64,000 nucleotides of DNA from Thiomonas sp. X19 (GCF_900089495.1 NZ_LT605203.1:935431-999430), one strand, 5' to 3'. Shown: positions 27,700-38,085, counted from the first letter of the stretch. A program made the numbers and translations. The notes: generated by a model from the letters alone, not told the origin.

Positions 27700-28693
27700 G
27701 GCGCGACTCCCCCGGCGGTTCGAGATGCTGATCGAGCGCCGCCGCTGCGCCCAGCAGCGCGGGCCACGGACTGCGGATGACCCACACCGGGATGTCCGCC
27801 AGATACGCCGAGGTGCGGCCCTTGTTCTCGAAGCGCGCGCGAAATGGGGAACGGGCGAAGTAGTCGCCCAGCCGTGGCACGATTCCGCCGCCGATGTAGA
27901 TGCCACCGCGCGCGCCCAGGGTCACGGCCAGGTCGGAGGCCACGGTCCCCAGCAGGGCGCAGAACAGGTCCAGCGTCTCGCCGCAGCGCGGGTCGCTGCC
28001 GTCCAGGCCGAGGCGGCTGATGTCAGCGGCGCTGCGCGCTGCGGGCGCCTCGCCCGCCAGGCTGCATAGCGCCTGGTGCAGGAATTCCAGCCCCGGTCCG
28101 GAGAGCACGCGCTCGGCCGAGACATGCCCGCCGTAGCGCGCCCGCGCCAGCCGCCACACCTCCACCTCGCGCTCGTCGAACGATGCGAGGCTCACGTGCC
28201 CGCCCTCACCAGCCAGCGGCACCCAGCGGCCGGCGCCCGTGGGAACCAGGCCCGATACGCCCAGTCCTGTGCCCGCGCCCAGCAGCCCCAGCGGCGCACC
28301 GGGCACGGCGGTCGTGCCGCCGACCTGCGTCAATTCGTTGGCCGGCAGAACCGGCAGCGCGCGGGCAAGCACGGCAAAATCGTTCAGCACCAGGAGGGTG
28401 TCCAGCCCAAGATCGCGCCGCGTCTGCTCGGTCGAGAACGCCCAGTGGTGGTTGGTCATGCGGATCTGGTCGCCGTAGACCGGGTTGGCGATGCCGATGG
28501 CGACGTGGCGCACCGCCGGGTTGCCGACGGCGGCCAGGTAGCTGCGCAGCGCGTCCACCAGCGTGGGGTGATCGGCGCAGGCCATCACGCGGATGTCCTC
28601 CAGCCCCTGCGGGGTCTGCAGGGCGAACCGGGCATTGGTGCCGCCGATGTCGGCGATCAGCCGGGGTGCGGGGTCAAGGGCTCCAGTAGACAT
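27692..28693 (-). CDS. glk: Glucokinase
   Basis: ATP-dependent phosphorylation of glucose to glucose 6-phosphate. Length 333 residues, proteobacterial glk type. The phosphate loop LIADIGGTNARFAL is at residues 12-25, the second nucleotide-binding block GLLGAGTGLGVSGLVP lies near residues 135-150, and GARGGIYIGGGIVPRLGDYF occurs near 285. The start overlaps the pgl stop by 20 bases and the stop overlaps hexR by 8, so the genes are cotranscribed. Confidence 0.95.
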   Translation of the reverse strand: MSTGALDPAPRLIADIGGTNARFALQTPQGLEDIRVMACADHPTLVDALRSYLAAVGNPAVRHVAIGIANPVYGDQIRMTNHHWAFSTEQTRRDLGLDTLLVLNDFAVLARALPVLPANELTQVGGTTAVPGAPLGLLGAGTGLGVSGLVPTGAGRWVPLAGEGGHVSLASFDEREVEVWRLARARYGGHVSAERVLSGPGLEFLHQALCSLAGEAPAARSAADISRLGLDGSDPRCGETLDLFCALLGTVASDLAVTLGARGGIYIGGGIVPRLGDYFARSPFRARFENKGRTSAYLADIPVWVIRSPWPALLGAAAALDQHLEPPGESRHA

Positions 28694-29402
28694 GGAAATG
28701 GGCGTGTGGTGGATGGAGCAGGGCGCTCAAAGGCAGGTCGTCGCGCCGCGCCTGCAGGGCCGCCGCGTAGACCGCGCGCTTGGTCGCGCCCGAGATGGCC
28801 AGGCGCAGATGGCCGACGCGCAGCAGCGCGGCGAGGGTGAGGCTGATGCGTCGATGGGGTGCGGCCGGGGGATGGACGGCGAGCCAATCCATGGGGTTGC
28901 GAGGGTTCAGTCCCGCCGCGATTTCGGGCGCACCGGAAAACAGCGAGGCGGTGTGGCCGTCATCGCCCATGCCGAGCACGGCAACGTCAATGGGCAGCGC
29001 GTCGCGGTTGGCGCGGGCCACGGCTGCCGCGAGCGCACGCTCGGTGTCGGCTTGCGTGGCGACAGCGGCAAAGTCGTCGGCCCCGACCAGTGGCGAGAAG
29101 TGCGCCGCCGCGGCGTTGCCTTGCAGCAGGTGCGCGCGGACCAGCGCGGCGTTGCTGTCGGCGTGGTCTGGCGGCACGAAGCGCTCGTCCACCAGGGTGA
29201 CGGTGATCCGCGCCCAGTCCAGCGGCAGCGCCGCCAGGGCGTGAAACAAGGGCACCGGCGAACGTCCGCCCGACACCGCCAGCACCGCGCTGCCGCGTGC
29301 TGCGAGCGCGTCGCGCAGCACGCCGGCCAGGTCTCGGGCCAGCCGCGCGGCGAGGTCCGCGGCGTCGGCGCAGGTCTCGAAGGGTGCGTCAGAGTTCTTC
29401 AT
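28674..29402 (-). CDS. pgl: 6-phosphogluconolactonase
   Basis: Hydrolyses 6-phosphogluconolactone produced by Zwf. About 242 residues from ATG 29402 (MKNSDAPFETCADAADLAAR); the frame stays open upstream inside zwf but that part is not family-like. Motifs of the NagB/DevB superfamily are present: LAVSGGRSPVPLFHAL near residue 45, VTLVDERFVPPDHADSNAAL near 75 and VAVLGMGDDGHTASLF near 140. It overlaps zwf by 14 bases and glk by 20. Confidence 0.94.
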   Translation of the reverse strand: MKNSDAPFETCADAADLAARLARDLAGVLRDALAARGSAVLAVSGGRSPVPLFHALAALPLDWARITVTLVDERFVPPDHADSNAALVRAHLLQGNAAAAHFSPLVGADDFAAVATQADTERALAAAVARANRDALPIDVAVLGMGDDGHTASLFSGAPEIAAGLNPRNPMDWLAVHPPAAPHRRISLTLAALLRVGHLRLAISGATKRAVYAAALQARRDDLPLSALLHPPHAHFHVYWSP

Positions 29403-30849
29403 GCCAGGCCACGCCGTCACGCGAGAGCAGGGCGCTGGAGGCTGCAGGACCCCAGGTCCCCGCGGTGTAGGGCTTGGGTGGCAGGGTGCTGTTGTTCCAG
29501 CCGGCGAGTATGGGCTCCACCCAGTGCCAGGCGGCTTCGAGTTCGTCGCGCCGCATGAAAAGGCCGAGGTTGCCGCGGATGACATCGAGCAACAGACGCT
29601 CGTAGGCGTCGGCGCGGCGGTGCTGCGACGTGGCGTCGAAGTCCAGGTTCAGATAGGTGGGCTGCAGTCGCATGCCGTCGCCAGCCTCCTTGGCGAGGAA
29701 ATAGAGCTGGATGCTCTCGTCGGGCTGGAGTTGGATGACCAGTCGGTTCGACGCGCGCTCCATGCTCGGCCCGGGAAACAGCGCCAGCGGCACCTTGCGG
29801 AAGCTGATGACCACTTCGGCCAGGCGCTCGGGCATGCGCTTGCCGGTGCGCAAAAAGAAGGGCACCCCTGCCCAGCGCCAGTTGGCGATCTCGGCCTTGA
29901 TGGCGGTGAAGGTCTCGGTGCGGCTGCCCGGAGCGATGCGGGCCTCATCCAGGTAACCGACGACGGGCTGGCCTCCGATGGCGCCGGCACGGTACTGCCC
30001 GCGCACGGAGTTGGTCGCGACATCGGATTCGCTGAAGGGCTTGAGCGCGTTGAGCACCTTGAGCTTCTCGTCGCGGATGGCATTGGCCTCGAGCGTGGCC
30101 GGCGGCTCCATGGCCACCATGCACAGCAGTTGCAGCAGGTGGCTTTGCACCATGTCGCGCAGCGCGCCGGTTTTGTCGTAGAACTCGCCGCGGCCTTCCA
30201 CGCCGAGGTCCTCGGCAATGGTGATCTGCACGTTGTCCACCCATTCGCGGCGCCACAGCGGCTCGAACAGGGTGTTGCCGAAGCGGATCGCCATGAGGTT
30301 CTGCACCGACTCCTTGCCCAGGTAGTGGTCGATGCGGTAGAGCTGGTCTTCTGCGAAGTGCCGCCCCACCTCGGCGTTGATGGCGTTGGACGAGGCCAGG
30401 TCGCGGCCCAGCGGTTTTTCCAGCACGACGCGCACGCCGGGGTGGTTGAGCCCCACGCGCGCGAGCTGGGCGCAGATGCCGGTGAACAGCGCCGGCGCGG
30501 TGGCGAGGTAGCACACGGTGATGCGGCCACCGTTGCCGGCGAGCGCCTGCGCCAAGGCGTCGAAATCGGCCGGCTGCTCGGCGTCGAGCTTGCAATAGAG
30601 GATGCGCTCGGCGAATGTGCCCCAGACGGCGGCATCGAAGTCGGCCTGCACATGCGGCCGCGCCTGCGCCTCCATCTGCGCCAGGTAAGCGGCGCGGTCG
30701 GCGTCCTTGCGGCCCAGGGCCAGGATGCGCCCCAGTGGATGCAGCAGGCCCGCCTTGTGCGCCTGATAGAGCGCTGGCAGCAGCTTGCGCATGACCAGGT
30801 CCCCAGTGCCGCCGAACAGCACGATGTCGAAGGGGGGGGAAGTGGTCAT
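29389..30849 (-). CDS. zwf: Glucose-6-phosphate 1-dehydrogenase
   Basis: NAD(P)-dependent oxidation of glucose 6-phosphate, first step of the Entner-Doudoroff route. Length 486 residues, normal. FGGTGDLVMRKLLPAL at residues 12-27 is the cofactor-binding region, and the active-site signature RIDHYLGKESVQNL with the catalytic His is near residue 170. It is the first gene of the minus-strand operon, divergent from edd across a 286-base region that contains two HexR-like palindromes, so glucose oxidation and the dehydratase/aldolase pair would be induced together. Confidence 0.96.
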   Translation of the reverse strand: MTTSPPFDIVLFGGTGDLVMRKLLPALYQAHKAGLLHPLGRILALGRKDADRAAYLAQMEAQARPHVQADFDAAVWGTFAERILYCKLDAEQPADFDALAQALAGNGGRITVCYLATAPALFTGICAQLARVGLNHPGVRVVLEKPLGRDLASSNAINAEVGRHFAEDQLYRIDHYLGKESVQNLMAIRFGNTLFEPLWRREWVDNVQITIAEDLGVEGRGEFYDKTGALRDMVQSHLLQLLCMVAMEPPATLEANAIRDEKLKVLNALKPFSESDVATNSVRGQYRAGAIGGQPVVGYLDEARIAPGSRTETFTAIKAEIANWRWAGVPFFLRTGKRMPERLAEVVISFRKVPLALFPGPSMERASNRLVIQLQPDESIQLYFLAKEAGDGMRLQPTYLNLDFDATSQHRRADAYERLLLDVIRGNLGLFMRRDELEAAWHWVEPILAGWNNSTLPPKPYTAGTWGPAASSALLSRDGVAWHEEL

Positions 30850-30896
30850 GATGGCGTCTCCTGGTTGGCTTTCTGTCTTGTCGAGTGCATATGGTA

Positions 30897-30911
30897 TGTA
30901 GCTAAATTACC
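30897..30911. promoter_or_regulatory. Candidate HexR operator on the zwf side
   Basis: TGTAGCTAAATTACC at 30897-30911 resembles the palindromic HexR consensus TGTARTTWWAYTACA described in gamma- and betaproteobacteria. It lies about 50 bases upstream of the zwf start, where a repressor could block transcription. One half-site is imperfect. Assigned by similarity and position. Confidence 0.6.
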
Positions 30912-31100
30912 TTCGGTCAATGTCCCCGCGCTTGGACGACGGCCTGGCCTCGGATGGTCTCGCCTGCGCGCATGGGATGGGTATGCCATAGGCAAGCGGC
31001 ATCGACCCGCCCCGGGGATGCTCCGCCCCGCCGCGCTGCGGATCCATGCGAGTGATCTTCCGCTTGCGCTCGGGCCAGGTGAGGGATAGTATCGCCTGAA

Positions 31101-31116
31101 CGTAACAATATTACAT
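31101..31116. promoter_or_regulatory. Candidate HexR operator on the edd side
   Basis: CGTAACAATATTACAT at 31101-31116 contains the palindrome GTAA-N5-TTAC and resembles the HexR consensus. It ends about 20 bases before the edd start, so binding would block initiation. Together with the zwf-side site it gives each divergent promoter its own operator. Confidence 0.65.
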
Positions 31117-31135
31117 TTGAAGCTCTTCATTCGAA

Positions 31136-32989
<1,854 letters not shown>

Positions 32990-33005
32990 GCCCGGGAGAC
33001 CCAAG

Positions 33006-33644
33006 ATGGACGCACTCGGAATCCTGCACCTCAGCCCGGTGATGCCGGTCATCGTGGTCCACGACGCCGGCCTCGCCGCCGATCTGGCCGCGGCACTCGT
33101 GGCGGGCGGCATCCGCTCCCTCGAAGTCACGCTGCGCACACCGGCGGCGCTGGCCGCCATTCGCCGCATGCGCGACGCCGTCCCCGACGCCTGGGTGGGC
33201 GCGGGCACGGTGCTCGACCGCACGCAGTGGGAGCAAGCGCGCGACGCCGGGGCGCAGTTCGGCGTCAGCCCCGGGCTGACCCGGGATCTCGCCGCGGCGG
33301 TGCGGGCTGCGTCCGTTCCCTTCCTCCCCGGCGTGGCGACCGTCAGCGAAGCCATGCGCGCGCGCGAGGCGGGTTTCTCCGCGCTCAAGTTCTTTCCCGC
33401 CGAGGCGGCCGGCGGCCGGGCGCTGCTCAAATCGCTCCACGGGCCGCTGCCCGAGTTGCGTTTCTGCCCCACCGGCGGCATCCACGCGGGCAACGCCCCC
33501 GACTATCTCGCCCTGCCCAATGTGGCGTGCGTCGGTGGTTCCTGGCTGGTGCCCGAAGAGGCGCTGGCTGCGCGCGACTGGGCGCGCATCACCGCGATGG
33601 CCCGCGCCGCCTCTGCGCTGGGCGGCAGGCACGCGGCGGCATGA
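33006..33644 (+). CDS. eda: 2-keto-3-deoxy-6-phosphogluconate aldolase
   Basis: Class I aldolase of 212 residues that splits KDPG into pyruvate and glyceraldehyde 3-phosphate. The N-terminal active-site region [18 protein letters not shown] followed by [16 protein letters not shown], the block [11 protein letters not shown], and the Schiff-base Lys in [15 protein letters not shown] near residue 131 are all present, as is the phosphate-binding FCPTGGI. ATG 33006 fits the family start; the longer open frame belongs to the edd region. Its stop overlaps the next ATG (ATGA). Confidence 0.95.
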   Translation: MDALGILHLSPVMPVIVVHDAGLAADLAAALVAGGIRSLEVTLRTPAALAAIRRMRDAVPDAWVGAGTVLDRTQWEQARDAGAQFGVSPGLTRDLAAAVRAASVPFLPGVATVSEAMRAREAGFSALKFFPAEAAGGRALLKSLHGPLPELRFCPTGGIHAGNAPDYLALPNVACVGGSWLVPEEALAARDWARITAMARAASALGGRHAAA

Positions 33645-34000
33645 GCACGCAGCCCTGCGACCCGGACCGAGGCACCCCTCTCCCGGAGGGCGCGCAAGAG
33701 GCGCCCGGAGCGGCCCAGGCGCACGCCGAGGTCGACACGACCATCCGCGCCGTCGTCTTCGACATGGACGGCGTGCTGCTCAACTCCGAAGGTGCGTGGC
33801 TGCAGGCCCGGCGCGACTACGCCCGCAGCCTGGGCCGAGTCTGGAGCGAAGGCCGCCTGCTGGTGCCACGCGCACCAAGCGTGTCCGCGCCAGACGCCAC
33901 GCTGTCCGACGCCAACGTCCGCGAGCAACTGCGACTGTTCATGCTGGGCTTCGCCGCGTTCGCCCAGGCGCATCGCGGCATGACGCGCGCACCTGCTTGA
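33641..34000 (+). CDS. Short HAD-like protein, only the first motif kept
   Basis: A 119-residue protein coupled to eda by an ATGA overlap. After a low-complexity N-terminus it shows haloacid dehalogenase motif I and the start of the cap region: VVFDMDGVLLNSEGAWLQAR followed by YARSLGRVWSE, as in beta-phosphoglucomutase-like phosphatases. Motifs II, III and IV are missing. The rest (SDANVREQLRLFMLGFAAFAQAHRG) does not belong to a HAD fold and was not recognised. It is probably the leftover of a larger HAD gene joined to unrelated sequence; whether it is expressed is unknown. Confidence 0.5.
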   Translation: MSTQPCDPDRGTPLPEGAQEAPGAAQAHAEVDTTIRAVVFDMDGVLLNSEGAWLQARRDYARSLGRVWSEGRLLVPRAPSVSAPDATLSDANVREQLRLFMLGFAAFAQAHRGMTRAPA

Positions 34001-34069
34001 CCTCCCTCTCGACCCATCGACGGCCCATCGGGGCCGTCACAAAGGGCCGTCACGAGGCCAGTGAGCGCG

Positions 34070-34094
34070 AACGGGCGCGGATTCCGCGCCCGTT
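34070..34094. terminator. GC-rich hairpin after the edd-eda operon
   Basis: A perfect 12-base inverted repeat (AACGGGCGCGGA at 34070-34081, one base between, complement at 34083-34094) lies 70 bases downstream of the last gene of the operon. There is no T-run after it, so it may act as a weak terminator or 3' stabilising hairpin. Confidence 0.5.
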
Positions 34095-34187
34095 GTCATC
34101 AGGAAACGTTGCGCCGGCACAGCGTTTCCAGGATCGCCGGGTTTTCGAATGGGGTCTATGTATGCTTGAGCCAATGCGCTTCGCGCC

Positions 34188-34229
34188 AAGCCCACTCATT
34201 CATGCCAGAAGCCCACTCATTCATGCCAG
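34188..34229 (+). repeat. 21-bp tandem duplication at the start of the diguanylate cyclase gene
   Basis: Two exact adjacent copies of a 21-base unit (34188-34208 and 34209-34229; core CCCACTCATTCATGCCAG). The unit is a multiple of three and contains an ATG, so it duplicates seven codons (AHSFMP plus E or A) and offers two equivalent in-frame start codons, at 34202 and 34223. Confidence 0.9.
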
Positions 34230-36325
34230 CACCCGCTGCCGCTCTTGCGCCGCGCCAACTGACTCCCTCGGGGGTGTGGCGCTTGCGCCTGTGGATGGTT
34301 GCGTTCACCCTGCTGGTTTTGCTCTACACGGCGTGGGCAACCCTCCAGATCGAGCGCCGCACACAAGCCGAAGTGAACGGGCAATTGCAGGCCAATGCCC
34401 TGCTGCTGGCCGAGTTGATGAAGAAGGATTTTTCCCGGGCGCAGCAATATGGCGACTTGCTGGCCAAAGGGCTGGGCGCGCAGCCTGAGTTGCTCCAACC
34501 CAGCCCTTCCGCGCTCGACTTGTGGCTGGATGCCTATGACGATCTGAGCCCGCCGCGCGTGTTGTTCACACGGATACTGGGCGCGCAGGGCCAAGTGCTG
34601 GCGAGCGACGAACCTGGAGGGGTACGGCACCGCGAGCCTGGCGCGGCCCGCGCCATGGTCGGCCTGCGGAATGGCCAACTGGAGGTGGGCGCGATGCAGC
34701 ATCTTGAAGGCAGCACGCTCTGGCATGTGCCCTTGCGTTTGCCGGTGCGCGATGCGCAGGGAAGGCTCATCGGCACCATCGAGTTGATCATGGATTTTTC
34801 GCCCCAGGCCAGCATGGTGGAAAAACTGAGTCAGGAGCAAGACAAGCAGTGGCCCGGCTTCGCCGCAGGATGGATCCGCAATGACGGCGTCATGCTGCTG
34901 CGCTGCCCGCTGGTGGCCGAAGCGCGGCAACCCGGCGATTACAGCAAGCCGCGTCAAGGCGTCCTGGCGCGAACTTTGCGGCAAGAGCCGGCGGCGCAAC
35001 AAGGCTTCGTTCGTGGTTTGGTCTCGGCCGACAAAATGCTGCGCAATCTGGCCTGGCACCGGGTTGGAGCCTTCGGCATCACGGCCTTCGTCACCATTCC
35101 CCAGCGCGATTTATGGATCGCCTTGTGGCGCAATACCCGCCTGCAGTGGTTTGCGGCCCTGGCGATGCTGGTGCTCGCCTGGAGTGTCTTCTTCCAGGCC
35201 GCCAGCATGATGCGGGCGTTGCGCGTGCGCTCCGTCTGGGACCGTACCTACAGCGCCGTCGTGCGTGCCGGCCTCAAGTCGGAAAGCCTGCAGGATCTGC
35301 CGCGCCTGCTTTGTGCAAGCCTGCTCGAACATGGGCTGTGCAGTTCGGCGTGGCTGTTGCGTGTGGACGAGGTGGGCGACATGGCCGTGCTCGCCCATGC
35401 GGGGCCGCCGCGCCTGGCGGCACTGCCACTGCCATGTCTGCCCCTGGCCTTGCATTCCCGGCAGCAAGAGGTGCTAGCCCTTGGCGCCACGCCCGAGGAG
35501 GGCTTGGCGCTGCCGGTGAGCATGCAGCAAACACCCTGGGCCGTACTGGTTTTGCAGGGCGTTCCCAGGCTCGGCCGTGGCAGCGAGCGCCAACGCGCGA
35601 CCCAGCGCGGCGCCTGGCGCTTGCGACAGCAGATCGAGTTGGTGCTCGACAATCTGCGCCTGCGCGAAACCCTGGCAAACGAGCGCGACAGCCAGCGACA
35701 CCGGGCCTTGCACGACATGCTCACAGGCCTGCCCAACCGCGCCGCCCTAACCGAATTTCTGTCCGGCTGGGCCCGGCCCGGGACATCTGGGCGCTACGCC
35801 TTGGCGCTGGTCGATCTCGACGATTTCAAGCAGGTCAACGACCGCTTCGGCCATCAGGCTGGCGATGTGTTCTTGCGCGAGGTGGCGCAGCGCATGCGCC
35901 ATGCGCTGCGTCCGGAAGACTATCTGGTGCGCCTGGGTGGCGACGAATTCGTGATCGCCTTCGCCCCGGTGCGCGAATCCGCCGACATCGACCCCGCTTT
36001 GCGCCGCCTGATCGACCAGGTGCAGCGGCCATTGCAACTTGCCGGATCCGGCGTCGTCACTCCCGGGCTCAGCCTGGGCATCGTCTGGCTGGGTGCAACA
36101 CCGCAGAGCATGGAAGCGCTGCTGATGCTGGCCGACCGGGCGCTCTATCGCAGCAAGCGCAACAAGGCCACACGCAAGTTCGCCTGGACCATGTTCGGCG
36201 CCGACATCCCGAGCCATGCCTGCGATGACGCCCTGGACCTGCCCCTCGCGCTGCAGGCGACCGAAGCGCCAGCGGCGATGGATGATGCCGACGCCGTGCC
36301 CACGCGCCCACTGGGCCAAACCTGA
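34202..36325 (+). CDS. Membrane-bound diguanylate cyclase with periplasmic sensor region
   Basis: About 707 residues. A first membrane segment (LRLWMVAFTLLVLLYTAWA) near residue 30 and a second (WFAALAMLVLAWSVFFQAA) near 315 enclose a roughly 270-residue periplasmic sensor region. A GAF-like stretch and a coiled linker then lead to a GGDEF domain at about 520-680. The active site RLGGDEFVIAF is intact, and RPED five residues before it matches the product-inhibition I-site, so synthesis and feedback by cyclic di-GMP are both expected. DMLTGLPNRAAL marks the domain start. Start is ATG 34202 or 34223, in a tandem duplication; the frame extends upstream to 34061. The ligand is unknown. Confidence 0.9.
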   Translation: MPEAHSFMPAPAAALAPRQLTPSGVWRLRLWMVAFTLLVLLYTAWATLQIERRTQAEVNGQLQANALLLAELMKKDFSRAQQYGDLLAKGLGAQPELLQPSPSALDLWLDAYDDLSPPRVLFTRILGAQGQVLASDEPGGVRHREPGAARAMVGLRNGQLEVGAMQHLEGSTLWHVPLRLPVRDAQGRLIGTIELIMDFSPQASMVEKLSQEQDKQWPGFAAGWIRNDGVMLLRCPLVAEARQPGDYSKPRQGVLARTLRQEPAAQQGFVRGLVSADKMLRNLAWHRVGAFGITAFVTIPQRDLWIALWRNTRLQWFAALAMLVLAWSVFFQAASMMRALRVRSVWDRTYSAVVRAGLKSESLQDLPRLLCASLLEHGLCSSAWLLRVDEVGDMAVLAHAGPPRLAALPLPCLPLALHSRQQEVLALGATPEEGLALPVSMQQTPWAVLVLQGVPRLGRGSERQRATQRGAWRLRQQIELVLDNLRLRETLANERDSQRHRALHDMLTGLPNRAALTEFLSGWARPGTSGRYALALVDLDDFKQVNDRFGHQAGDVFLREVAQRMRHALRPEDYLVRLGGDEFVIAFAPVRESADIDPALRRLIDQVQRPLQLAGSGVVTPGLSLGIVWLGATPQSMEALLMLADRALYRSKRNKATRKFAWTMFGADIPSHACDDALDLPLALQATEAPAAMDDADAVPTRPLGQT

Positions 36326-36349
36326 GGCTGGGGCATGCTGGCTACGGGC

Positions 36350-36378
36350 AAAAAAACGGCGGACCAAGTCCGCCGTTT
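36350..36378 (-). terminator. Intrinsic terminator of the lipoprotein gene
   Basis: An 11-base stem (AAACGGCGGAC, loop CAA, GTCCGCCGTTT). Read on the minus strand it is followed by a run of seven or more T. It lies 16 bases after the lipoprotein stop and between two convergent genes, so it may also stop transcripts of the cyclase gene. Confidence 0.85.
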
Positions 36379-36393
36379 GGAGCCGGAAGAAAC

Positions 36394-36717
36394 TCAGTTC
36401 TTCACCGCGTCCTTGGCTTTCTGCGCGGCATCCTTGGCGGCCCCCATGGCGCTGTTGGCGGCGTCTTTCGCTGCACCCATGGCGCTTGAAGCCGCGCTTT
36501 GGGCGGCGCTGGCGGCATTTGCCGCGCCGGACTTGGCGGCGCTGGCCGCGTGGTTCATGGCGGCGCCGGCGTTGCTCGCTGCATTGGCCGCGGCATTGGT
36601 GGCAGCCGAGGCGGCGCCTTTGGCCGCGCTGGCTGCGGAACTGGCGGCCTGCTCAGCCTTTTGGCACGCGCTCAGCGACATGACGACGGCCGCGATGGCC
36701 AGCATTTTGTATTGCAT
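36394..36717 (-). CDS. Alanine-rich repeat lipoprotein
   Basis: A 107-residue protein with a lipoprotein signal peptide (MQYKMLAIAAVVMSLSAC; lipobox LSAC). The mature part is almost entirely Ala, Ser, Lys, Asn and Gly in approximate 7-11 residue steps (AASAAKGAASAATNAAANAA, later two copies of SAMGAAKDAAN/Q). This pattern predicts a long amphipathic helix like that of LEA-type or Lpp-like proteins. A strong AGGAGG site precedes the ATG at 36717. Likely anchored in the outer or inner membrane facing the periplasm; the function is unknown. Confidence 0.8.
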   Translation of the reverse strand: MQYKMLAIAAVVMSLSACQKAEQAASSAASAAKGAASAATNAAANAASNAGAAMNHAASAAKSGAANAASAAQSAASSAMGAAKDAANSAMGAAKDAAQKAKDAVKN

Positions 36718-36864
36718 GGATTCCTCCTGATGGAGCTCGGGACTTGGGTTCAGGCTCAAAACCGAGCCGGAACTGAAGATTAAAAGATAGGGGGCTGAAA
36801 ATTCAATCATCATCAAGCATTCTTGACGATTTTTTCGCGAATTTGCCGATCTTCCTCCGTTTCC

Positions 36865-37512
36865 CTACAGCACCCCTGCGACCACGTTGACCATCAGGGC
36901 GACGATGAACACATTGAAAAAAAACGCCACCACACCATGCAGCAGCGCCACGCGGCGCAGCGAGCGGTCGAGAATGTTGACGTCCGAGGTCTGGAACGCC
37001 ATGCTCAGATTCATCGCGAAATAGAGGTAGTCCCAATAATCCGGCTCGGCGTCTCCAGGGAATTGCAGGCAGGGTTTGCCTTGCAGGCGGCCGCGGTGGT
37101 CGCCATGGGCGTAGTCCTGGGTGAACACCGCGCTGAAAAACATCCACGCCAGCACGATGCTGACGCCGGCCAGCAGCAAATCCAGCGGCGAGTTGTGCTT
37201 GCTGGCCAGCAACTCGGTCTTGAGCGAGAGCAGCACGACGGCCGAGATCAGCAGGCTGAACACCAGCACAGTCCAGCGGCCCTCGGTCTGCAACTCGGCG
37301 CGCCGTCGCATGGCCTCGGGGGTGGTGCGCGACATCATCAGCGCAATCGCCCCCAGGTAGGCGGCGCAGGCAAGGTCGAACGCCAGCAACAGGGCGTGCC
37401 CTGTCGTCAGCGTGGTGTCGAGTGCGACGAACAGCGACAACCCCAGCACGAGCGCCGCACCGAGGCGCGGGCGGCTGAGCAAGACCATCGGCAGGCGTGT
37501 GAAGCGTGGCAT
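36865..37512 (-). CDS. DUF1345 family membrane protein
   Basis: About 215 residues with five membrane segments. The family region GDAEPDYWDYLYFAMNLSMA followed by FQTSDVNILDRSLRR and HGVVAFFFNVFIVALMVNV is diagnostic of DUF1345. ATG 37512 (MPRFTRLPMVLLSRPRLGAA) is preferred because upstream codons are not family-like. Function is unknown. Confidence 0.85.
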   Translation of the reverse strand: MPRFTRLPMVLLSRPRLGAALVLGLSLFVALDTTLTTGHALLLAFDLACAAYLGAIALMMSRTTPEAMRRRAELQTEGRWTVLVFSLLISAVVLLSLKTELLASKHNSPLDLLLAGVSIVLAWMFFSAVFTQDYAHGDHRGRLQGKPCLQFPGDAEPDYWDYLYFAMNLSMAFQTSDVNILDRSLRRVALLHGVVAFFFNVFIVALMVNVVAGVL

Positions 37513-37567
37513 GGCTGCAGTGTAGGTGGGCACCGGCTGGCAGCCTACGGAGCAGGGCGGGCCTGGC

Positions 37568-37975
37568 TCAACGAGCGCGTTCGAGACGCGTGACGGTGTA
37601 GACACCGTCGATTCGCTCGGCGGTGAAGCGCACCGCGTCGCCGTCCTTCAGCCCGTCGAGCATGGCCTTGTCCTTGACTTGATAGGTCATGGTCATGGCG
37701 CCCATGCCGAGATTGGGAATGGGGCCGTGGCGCAGGGTGATCTTGCCCGCAGCGACATCGATCTTGCGCACCACGCCATCGGTTTCGTGCTGCCCGGCGG
37801 TCGCCGTTGGCGAGGCGGCTTGCATGCCGGGCATGCTCTGCATCATCTGCATGTGCTGCGCCATGCCTTCAGGGGTGGAGTGGTCGTGGTCGGCATGGCT
37901 GCCAGTGGCCAGTGCGGAAGTGGCCAGTGCTGCGGCAAAGGCGAGGACGGCGAGGGTTTGAACGGTGGTCTTCAT
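37568..37975 (-). CDS. Periplasmic CusF-like copper-binding protein
   Basis: A 135-residue protein with a cleavable signal peptide (MKTTVQTLAVLAFAAALATS ending in ALA), a His/Met-rich linker (HADHDHSTPEGMAQHMQMMQ) and a C-terminal CusF-type beta-barrel. The domain shows GKITLRHGPIPNLGMGAMTM, where His and the MTM methionines are kept. The Trp that caps Cu(I) in CusF is replaced by Gly (LGMG instead of LxWP). It is the last gene of the copper set, behind the multicopper oxidase, and probably shuttles or buffers copper in the periplasm. Confidence 0.85.
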   Translation of the reverse strand: MKTTVQTLAVLAFAAALATSALATGSHADHDHSTPEGMAQHMQMMQSMPGMQAASPTATAGQHETDGVVRKIDVAAGKITLRHGPIPNLGMGAMTMTYQVKDKAMLDGLKDGDAVRFTAERIDGVYTVTRLERAR

Positions 37976-38018
37976 GGTGATCTCCGGTTGAGGTTTGAGC
38001 GAGGTGGAGGCTTCCCCA

Positions 38019-38084
38019 CCCCAACCCTCCCCACCTGTGGGGAGGGGGCGAAACACCTCCCCCACAGGTGGGGAGGGTTGGGGG
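38019..38084. repeat. Double palindromic C/G-rich repeat
   Basis: Two near-complementary arms, each itself containing the palindrome CCTCCCCACCTGTGGGGAGG or its variant with an extra C/G, form two adjacent hairpins between the CusF-like gene and the multicopper oxidase stop. The left arm also begins with CCCCAACCC and the right one ends GGGTTGGGG. It resembles extragenic palindromic repeats dispersed in many proteobacterial genomes. Confidence 0.75.
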
Positions 38085-38085
38085 G

